The translations under genes and the position numbers were made by a program. A stretch of DNA of 13,328 nt from the NCBI GenBank assembly GCA_900550965.1, contig URUC01000055.1, positions 1 through 13,328 of the forward strand, in the 5' to 3' direction. This DNA comes from an uncultured Collinsella sp. Its GTDB lineage: Bacteria > Actinomycetota > Coriobacteriia > Coriobacteriales > Coriobacteriaceae. The notes beneath the pieces are model-generated. The model searched no databases and was not told the DNA's origin. It saw only the letters and a program-made list of their open reading frames with translations. Positions 8,824 to 13,328 of the stretch are shown piece by piece (the first letter of the stretch is position 1; every line of letters begins with the position of its first letter).

Positions 8824-8850
8824 CTTCGGGGTTCGAATCCCGGCGTATGG
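8824..8850 (+). other. tRNA T-arm/acceptor-like fragment
   Basis: CGGGGTTCGAATCCCGG (8828-8844) has the shape of a T-arm, with the TTCGAAT loop and four of five stem pairs; one stem position is G-G. It is followed by CGTATGG, which would be the 3' acceptor strand. No matching 5' acceptor (CCATACG), D-arm or anticodon arm occurs upstream, so it is not a functional tRNA. It could be a remnant left by an element that integrated at a tRNA gene, or a chance match. Confidence 0.35.
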
Positions 8851-8855
8851 GTAGC

Positions 8856-8887
8856 AAAAAGCCCGCTACCGAATTGGTAACGGGCTT
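8856..8887 (-). terminator. Rho-independent terminator of tRNA-Glu
   Basis: On the minus strand AAGCCCGTTACC (8887-8876) pairs with GGTAGCGGGCTT (8870-8859) around a 5-nt loop, 12 bp including one G-U, and runs into TTTTT (8860-8856). It begins 11 nt past the tRNA CCA end. This is a textbook intrinsic terminator. Confidence 0.88.
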
Positions 8888-8898
8888 CTCAGATTCTG

Positions 8899-8975
8899 TG
8901 GTGCCCCCAGCGGGATTCGAACCCGCGATATCCACCTTGAAAGGGTGGCGTCCTTGGCCGCTAGACGATGGGGAC
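8899..8975 (-). tRNA. tRNA-Glu (anticodon UUC)
   Basis: A complete cloverleaf is visible. The acceptor strands are GTCCCCA and TGGGGGC; the D-arm is GTCT/GGAC; the anticodon stem is CCACC/GGTGG with loop CTTTCAA, giving anticodon UUC for glutamate. A 5-nt variable loop and the T-arm GCGGG-TTCGAAT-CCCGC follow. Discriminator A and an encoded CCA (8901-8899) complete the gene. Without CCA it is 74 nt. It has an extended -10 promoter just upstream and an intrinsic terminator just downstream, so it is probably a single-gene unit. Confidence 0.97.
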
Positions 8976-8985
8976 AGCGGGAAAG

Positions 8986-8994
8986 AGTATAGCA
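8986..8994 (-). promoter_or_regulatory. Extended -10 promoter for tRNA-Glu
   Basis: On the minus strand TGCTATACT (8994-8986) matches an extended -10 element (TGnTATAAT-like) and would start transcription a few bases before the tRNA 5' end at 8975. No good -35 is seen at 17-nt spacing; TTGCCA occurs at about 28 nt. Assigned from sequence resemblance and position only. Confidence 0.55.
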
Positions 8995-9032
8995 GACTTT
9001 TTGCCGGCGCGTATATCGTTGGCAAACTGGAA

Positions 9033-9069
9033 AACCACCACAAAGGTACCTGTCCCCTTTGTGGTGGTT
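9033..9069 (-). terminator. Long hairpin after murT-gatD, REP-like sequence
   Basis: A 14-bp perfect stem, AACCACCACAAAGG (9033-9046) with its complement at 9056-9069, has a 9-nt loop. On the minus strand it lies 6 nt past the murT-gatD stop and is followed by TTTTCC, so it can act as an intrinsic terminator. The right arm and loop read GGGGACAGGTACC on the minus strand, resembling the GGGGACAGG core of REP-type palindromes mobilised by RAYT (IS200-like) transposases. The terminator role is well supported; the mobile origin is inference. Confidence 0.65.
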
Positions 9070-9075
9070 GGGGCG

Positions 9076-11253
9076 TTAGGGGAGGAGCTTCATGGCGGCG
9101 TCGTGGGCGGCGCGCTCGTAGGTGTCGTCGAGGGGTTTGAGCGGCAGCAGGGCGGCGGCCTGTGTGTCGCCACGGCGCTCGAGGGCGTGCGCGATGAGCC
9201 AGTCGGCGAGTTCGGGGTTCTTGGGCAGCGCCGGGCCATGCAGGTACGTGCCGATGACACCCTTGTAGATGAGACCCTCAAAGCCATCGTCGCCGTTGTT
9301 GCCGGTGCCCGTGACGACGGACGTTCCGAGCGGCGTGGCATCGGCGTCCAAAAGCGTGCGGCCACCGTGGTTCTCGAATCCCACAAAGGGCTCGGGTGCC
9401 AGGTCGGTCTTGACGGCGACGTTGCCGATCAGGCGGTCGGAGCCGCGTACGGTCTCGGCGGCAATGACGCCCAGGCCCTCGATGCGATTTTCGCCCATAT
9501 AGTACGAACGGCCGAGCAGCTGATAGCTGCCGCAGATGGCGAGCAGCGAACCGCCGTCCTCAACATAGGCTGTGACCTTGTCTTTTTGGGCGAGCAGCTC
9601 GTGTGCCACGGCTAGCTGGTCGCGATCGGATCCGCCGCCCATCATGACGATATCGGCATCATGCAGATCGAGCACCTCGCCCATGCGGACCTCATCCACG
9701 CGAACGGGGATGCCGCGCCAGGCGCAGCGGCGCTCGAGGGCGATGACGTTGCCGCCGTCGCCATAGAGGTTGAGGGCATCGGGATACAGGTAGACGATGC
9801 GCAGCGGGCGCGAGAGCTCGACTGGCGCGATACCGACAGGAAGAGCGCTGCCGTCGGCGCGGACTGCGGCGCGGGCGGCAACCGTGGCTGCATCGGCACC
9901 CTTCAGCCCGTCGAGTTCTTTGACCAGCGGCGGGAAGGCCGTGTAGTTGGCGACGGCGTAGAAGGTGTCATCGGCGGCCTCGTCTGCCATGGCGCCAATT
10001 GCCTGCGCGACGTCCGAGATAATGGCGGCGTCGATGCCGGCGTACTTGAGGCGCACCTGCATATCGTGTGCACGCGTGCCGCCGGCAAAGGCGACAAGCC
10101 CCGGGGTATCGGCGATGCGCTCGAAGTCGACGTCGTAGATCCACGAGACATCGTGGCCGTCGGCGTCGTTGTCATTGAGGAAGAAAGCGCAGAGCCTGCC
10201 ACCTGCCGTTTTAATGGACTGGATCTGGCGATCGAAGCCCACGGGATTCTTGGCCAGGTTGGCCTCGACGGTGCGGCCGGCAATATCCCAGCGGCCCATG
10301 CGTCCGCCGGCGGGCACGTAGGCATTAAGCGTAGGCTGTAGAAGCGCCGTGTTCACGCCCAGCTCGTGTGCGGCAAAGAAGGCGGCGGCGACGTTATAGA
10401 CCATGTACAGGCCGTTGTAGCGCGTGGCGATGTGCACGGCGGGCGCGTTGGCCTCGGGTCCAAAGGCCAGGTCAAAGCCGTAGCCGTCGCAGCCGAGCTC
10501 AACGCCCGTCACGCGGCGGAGCAGCGCGGGGCGACCCCAGCCGCACGAAGGGCAATGATAGGCGCCCAGCTGTCCGTACTGCACATAGTCGTATTCCAGC
10601 GGGGCGTTGCACTGCGAGCAAAAACGCGAGTCGCTAATGCGGTCGGACTCGGTGCCCGTGGCGCCGTCGATGCCAAAGGCGATGCTCGTGTTGGGGACGC
10701 GCGCGGCGATCGAGGCGCACAGCGGATCGTCGGCGTTGTAGATGAGCGTTGTCGTCGGAGAGAGCTCCAACGCATGGGCGATGACGTCTTGGGTATGGTC
10801 GATCTCGCCGTAGCGGTCTAGCTGGTCGCGGAACAGGTTGAGCAGCACAAAGTACGTCGGTTTGAGCCTGGGCAGAACGCGTACGGTGTAGAGCTCGTCG
10901 CACTCAAAAACGCCCACGCGCTTGCCGCTGCTGGTGTGCTTAAGGCCGCCGCGGGCCTCGAGCAGAGCACCCACCACACCAGGCTCCATATTGTTGCCGG
11001 CACGGTTGCACACCACGGTAGCACTGCTGGCAGCAACGGCGTCGGCGATGAGGTTGGAGGTGGTGGTCTTGCCGTTGGTGCCGGTGATCACCACGCTGCG
11101 GTCGACCAGGCTCGCGAGGTCGCTTAGCAGCTCGGGGTCGATCTTCATGGCGATGCGGCCGGGGAGTACGCCGCCCTGGCGCTTAAGGACGGAGCGCAGC
11201 CCCCAGCGGGCGATATCGCTCGAGGCACAGGCGAGAGATGAGCGGAAGTTCAT
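9076..11253 (-). CDS. Fused MurT-GatD lipid II isoglutaminyl synthase
   Basis: One 725-aa frame combines both subunits of the enzyme that amidates the alpha-carboxyl of D-Glu in lipid II to D-isoglutamine, using glutamine and ATP. The MurT half (about 1-450) is a Mur-ligase fold with the ATP loop GTNGKTTT (58-65), a Cys4 zinc ribbon (Cys212, Cys215, Cys234, Cys237) and SWIYDVDFE (Asp374 is a candidate for the aspartate that MurT lends to GatD catalysis). A linker rich in Ala, Val and Gly (about 450-481) leads to a class I glutaminase like GatD: YPDALNLYGDGGN (490-502), nucleophile Cys574 in LLAICGSYQLLG, and catalytic His672 in GTYLHGP. The linker has no in-frame ATG, GTG or TTG, so a separate GatD start is unlikely. 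The start at MNFRSSLA has AGGA about 10 nt upstream and the usual MurT N-terminus LPGRIAMKIDP. In Staphylococcus and Streptococcus these are separate proteins in a 1:1 complex, so fusion would fix that ratio. It acts at the inner face of the membrane, on lipid-linked precursor. Confidence 0.94.
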   Translation of the reverse strand: MNFRSSLACASSDIARWGLRSVLKRQGGVLPGRIAMKIDPELLSDLASLVDRSVVITGTNGKTTTSNLIADAVAASSATVVCNRAGNNMEPGVVGALLEARGGLKHTSSGKRVGVFECDELYTVRVLPRLKPTYFVLLNLFRDQLDRYGEIDHTQDVIAHALELSPTTTLIYNADDPLCASIAARVPNTSIAFGIDGATGTESDRISDSRFCSQCNAPLEYDYVQYGQLGAYHCPSCGWGRPALLRRVTGVELGCDGYGFDLAFGPEANAPAVHIATRYNGLYMVYNVAAAFFAAHELGVNTALLQPTLNAYVPAGGRMGRWDIAGRTVEANLAKNPVGFDRQIQSIKTAGGRLCAFFLNDNDADGHDVSWIYDVDFERIADTPGLVAFAGGTRAHDMQVRLKYAGIDAAIISDVAQAIGAMADEAADDTFYAVANYTAFPPLVKELDGLKGADAATVAARAAVRADGSALPVGIAPVELSRPLRIVYLYPDALNLYGDGGNVIALERRCAWRGIPVRVDEVRMGEVLDLHDADIVMMGGGSDRDQLAVAHELLAQKDKVTAYVEDGGSLLAICGSYQLLGRSYYMGENRIEGLGVIAAETVRGSDRLIGNVAVKTDLAPEPFVGFENHGGRTLLDADATPLGTSVVTGTGNNGDDGFEGLIYKGVIGTYLHGPALPKNPELADWLIAHALERRGDTQAAALLPLKPLDDTYERAAHDAAMKLLP

Positions 11254-11292
11254 GAGGCCGTTCCTAACGTGAATGACATGGTCGTGGCGTTT

Positions 11293-11317
11293 GCGCCGTT
11301 AAAAGCCGTAACGGCGC
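11293..11317 (-). other. Hairpin spanning the stop of the second TPR-like gene
   Basis: GCGCCGTTA (11293-11301) pairs perfectly with TAACGGCGC (11309-11317), 9 bp with a 7-nt loop. It overlaps the final codons and stop of the upstream gene and lies 40 bp before the murT-gatD start. No U-tract follows on the minus strand. It could trim or stabilise the transcript, or lower read-through into murT-gatD. Confidence 0.4.
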
Positions 11318-12342
11318 GCAAATTCCTGGGCAAGCTGCGATACATCTTCGCAGGCGTTGGCCCAGGGGGCAAAGTCGGGGGTGTCCGAGATGATGCCGTC
11401 GGCTTCCCAAATTGCCTGATGCGAAAGGTCCCAGGGGTCGTGCGGTTCGGGTCGGCAGGGAAGGTACGGTGTCTGATACATGGGGTTCAGCAAAAAGAAC
11501 GCGCCGCCCTCGCAACGGTTAGCGAACTCACGCAGCGCGCGCGTCGCCGGGCGCATCTTGTTTGTTTTGAACAGCAGAATCGTGCGGGCGAGCAGGTACC
11601 AAGGAGAGTTTTCGAGTGCGTCTGCCCCCATCTGTTCCTCGAGCTGATGCGCTAGGGCAAAAAAGCCGTCCTGGTCTTCCAGGCGGGCGAGGGCAAGCAG
11701 CACGGTGCCGGCGGCCCGGGTGGGATAGCCCTCCGCCTTAAGGACACGGCGAGAATAGTTGGCGGCGGCGCGGTAACGAGCGCTCGCCATGCACAGCTGC
11801 GAGATGGCCTCGAGCGTGTGGAGCCACCCGATAAGCGCCGGCTCGCTCACGGTAAGGTCTGCTGCGGTGACACCGTCGGCCAAAACATTATTGGTCCAAT
11901 AGTGCGGGGCCTCCATATCAAACCCGGGCACGCTCTGTTGCAGGTAGTCGGCCGTGCTCGCTTCGAGCTTCATCAGGTCGCCCAGGCAAGCGTCAACGGG
12001 CGTGTCGGCCAGGATGATGGCGAGCAGCTGCGCGTCGACGGCCAGTGCATCGACGCGGACAATCTTGAGCAGCTCATCGCGCATTTCGTCGAACAGGCGA
12101 TTGCGCGTCTGCTCGAACTCCTCGTCGCTGCCCATGTCCTCGATGCGATGGAGCTCGTCGAGCAGGTGGCGATGAACACCGGCATAGGACAGCAGCGCCT
12201 GGGCATGCTCGGACTGCGCATACTTTTGGGGATTCGCGCTCATGTCGTTATGGACAAGCTCGCGTGCTGCATCGGTGAGCTCGGGGTGCGACGCCAGATA
12301 GGTGCGCTCCAAGTAGGCGGGGATGTAGACGCTCGGATCCAT
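11299..12342 (-). CDS. TPR-like helical-repeat protein, unknown function (second paralogue)
   Basis: This 347-aa soluble protein is predicted to be almost entirely helical and has no signal peptide or membrane segment. I do not recognise a named family. The middle (about 160-260) reads like TPR helix pairs: GWLHTLEAI, ARYRAAANYSRRVLKAEGY, AGTVLLALARLED, SPWYLLARTILLF. It shares the order and spacing of several motifs with the gene before it, such as W-L...RYR...A...R-x-L and P-W-x-L-[LI]-A...RC/SC, and so looks like a diverged tandem paralogue. Its ATG overlaps the upstream stop as TAATG and GGGAGGGG precedes it, indicating coupled translation. The murT-gatD fusion starts 45 bp after its stop. 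It could be a scaffold or adaptor; no catalytic motif is visible. Confidence 0.85.
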   Translation of the reverse strand: MDPSVYIPAYLERTYLASHPELTDAARELVHNDMSANPQKYAQSEHAQALLSYAGVHRHLLDELHRIEDMGSDEEFEQTRNRLFDEMRDELLKIVRVDALAVDAQLLAIILADTPVDACLGDLMKLEASTADYLQQSVPGFDMEAPHYWTNNVLADGVTAADLTVSEPALIGWLHTLEAISQLCMASARYRAAANYSRRVLKAEGYPTRAAGTVLLALARLEDQDGFFALAHQLEEQMGADALENSPWYLLARTILLFKTNKMRPATRALREFANRCEGGAFFLLNPMYQTPYLPCRPEPHDPWDLSHQAIWEADGIISDTPDFAPWANACEDVSQLAQEFARRYGF

Positions 12343-13316
12343 TAGAGGTCCCCTCCCTTAAATGGAAGCCCCTGCTCGGCTGCGCGCAGGATGCGCTCGT
12401 CGATCTGGGAACGCACGATGTCGTTGGTGGCGACCCAGGCGGCAAAGCTGGCGTTGTCGGGAGCGCCCAGGCCCTCCTGCAGTACCGGCGTCGCCTCGGA
12501 CAGCGCAAGGACAAGCTCGTCGGTGGAGCCCACGCCCACGTTGACGCGGGCATAGACGCCATCGGGAAACTCGGTTTGGAAGTAGAGCGCCTCGGCCGCG
12601 TGCGGACACGAGCGCGCAAGGATACGCAGGTAGTGCTCGGCGCCCTCGTAGTCCAGCTCGCGCCAGGCAGCGCTCATCAGCGCGATGAGTGTCCACGGGT
12701 CCAAGTCGCGCTCCGCGTCCTTGGGGCGGCGGCGCAGCGGCGTGTTGGTGAGATAGGGCACGGAGTGGGCAGAGCGAAAGCGCTTGAGCTCCTCGGCGGG
12801 GTACTCGAGCTTTGCCATGGCGAGCATCGCGGTGTGGCGGACGCCGGCGGGGTCGTCGGGCGCAAAGTCCAGGCTGCGATTCGCGGCATCCAGCGACATG
12901 CGGTAACGGCCGCTAATGAGGGCGCGCGATGCTAAGGCGGCAAGCCAGCGCAGGTAGGGGCGGCGGGTCAGGTCGCCTGCGGCCTCACGCTCGTAGGGGT
13001 CCTGCGCCGAGGCAATCTTGAGCGCCAGGTCGTGCTCGACTTCATCGCGCTTGGATACCAGGTACTGTACGTACTCCTCGTTGGAGTTGGCGGTGAGGGC
13101 GGTCAGCATTCGCTGAGCGTCCCAGTTGGTCGGATCGAGCTCGGCCGCCTCGCGAAGCATGTTCTCGGCTGCGGCTTCTTCTTGCTCTGCCTGGGCGTCG
13201 TCGGGGATAAAGGGGATGCGGTAGTCGACAGCCTCGACCACCTTGGCAATGAGGTGCCCGGCGCGGTCGCGGTCGTGCACGATGAGCGGTGCAGGGTTGC
13301 GGGTGAATTGTTCCAT
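12342..13316 (-). CDS. TPR-like helical-repeat protein, unknown function (first paralogue; start may lie outside)
   Basis: At least 324 aa, soluble and mostly helical. A likely TPR repeat at about 48-74 (ENMLREAAELDPTNWDAQRM) and a second at about 123-160 (GRYRMSLDAANRSLDFAPDD) support a tetratricopeptide-type fold. Further helices at 206-237 (DPWTLIALMSAAWRELDYEG) resemble the same part of the downstream gene. No enzymatic motif is visible. The ATG at 13316 is provisional: the frame stays open for four more codons to the window edge, and the upstream bases (GTAGAGCGTCTG) give only a weak ribosome site, so the true start may be outside. The stop overlaps the next start (TAATG). An unrelated but similar case would be any proteobacterial ST7-like TPR protein; I cannot assign a function. 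Confidence 0.82.
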   Translation of the reverse strand: MEQFTRNPAPLIVHDRDRAGHLIAKVVEAVDYRIPFIPDDAQAEQEEAAAENMLREAAELDPTNWDAQRMLTALTANSNEEYVQYLVSKRDEVEHDLALKIASAQDPYEREAAGDLTRRPYLRWLAALASRALISGRYRMSLDAANRSLDFAPDDPAGVRHTAMLAMAKLEYPAEELKRFRSAHSVPYLTNTPLRRRPKDAERDLDPWTLIALMSAAWRELDYEGAEHYLRILARSCPHAAEALYFQTEFPDGVYARVNVGVGSTDELVLALSEATPVLQEGLGAPDNASFAAWVATNDIVRSQIDERILRAAEQGLPFKGGDL

Positions 13317-13328
13317 CAGACGCTCTAC

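Overview
The window is high-GC bacterial DNA with strong Shine-Dalgarno sites. It most resembles a Gram-positive gut actinobacterium of the class Coriobacteriia, probably Collinsella or a close relative. The evidence is the GC-rich third codon positions, a type III glutamine synthetase, a B12-dependent methionine synthase with its reactivation domain on a separate gene, and a MurT/GatD peptidoglycan amidation enzyme. The genus is an inference from gene content; no rRNA or other marker is present.

Layout from left to right. Positions 1-243 hold no confident gene but carry a 32-bp perfect inverted repeat enclosing a further hairpin (93-226), the look of a small non-coding mobile or dispersed element. 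A PFL-family (DUF711/UPF0210) gene of unknown function follows on the minus strand (244-1608), separated by a hairpin from a three-gene minus-strand methionine operon. In transcription order the operon is metF (5936-5064), a stand-alone MetH reactivation-domain protein (5064-4276) and a shortened metH (4266-1717). metF and the reactivation gene overlap as TAATG. Together these genes make 5-methyl-THF, transfer its methyl group to homocysteine through cobalamin, and presumably repair the oxidised cofactor.

A 426-bp divergent region (5937-6362) separates this operon from glnN, the type III glutamine synthetase (6363-8450, plus strand). It contains two overlapping, mutually exclusive inverted repeats and, close to glnN, two strong leader hairpins. 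No known riboswitch was recognised. After a GC-rich terminator downstream of glnN comes a gene-free stretch (8519-8898) holding a 235-bp element bounded by 42-nt imperfect inverted repeats, a tRNA T-arm-like fragment and the terminator of the next gene, tRNA-Glu(UUC), on the minus strand (8975-8899).

The right third is a minus-strand cluster: two tandem, diverged helical-repeat (TPR-like) paralogues of unknown function (13316-12342 and 12342-11299, overlapping as TAATG), then a single 725-codon gene (11253-9076). That gene joins the MurT-type amide ligase and the GatD glutaminase into one polypeptide. In well-studied Gram-positives these are two proteins that form a complex amidating the D-glutamate of lipid II. 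A long hairpin containing a GGGGACAGG-type sequence closes the cluster. The most interesting items are the MurT-GatD fusion with its two unknown companions, and the two long inverted-repeat elements. I did not find convincing evidence of a wholly new defence or mobile system.
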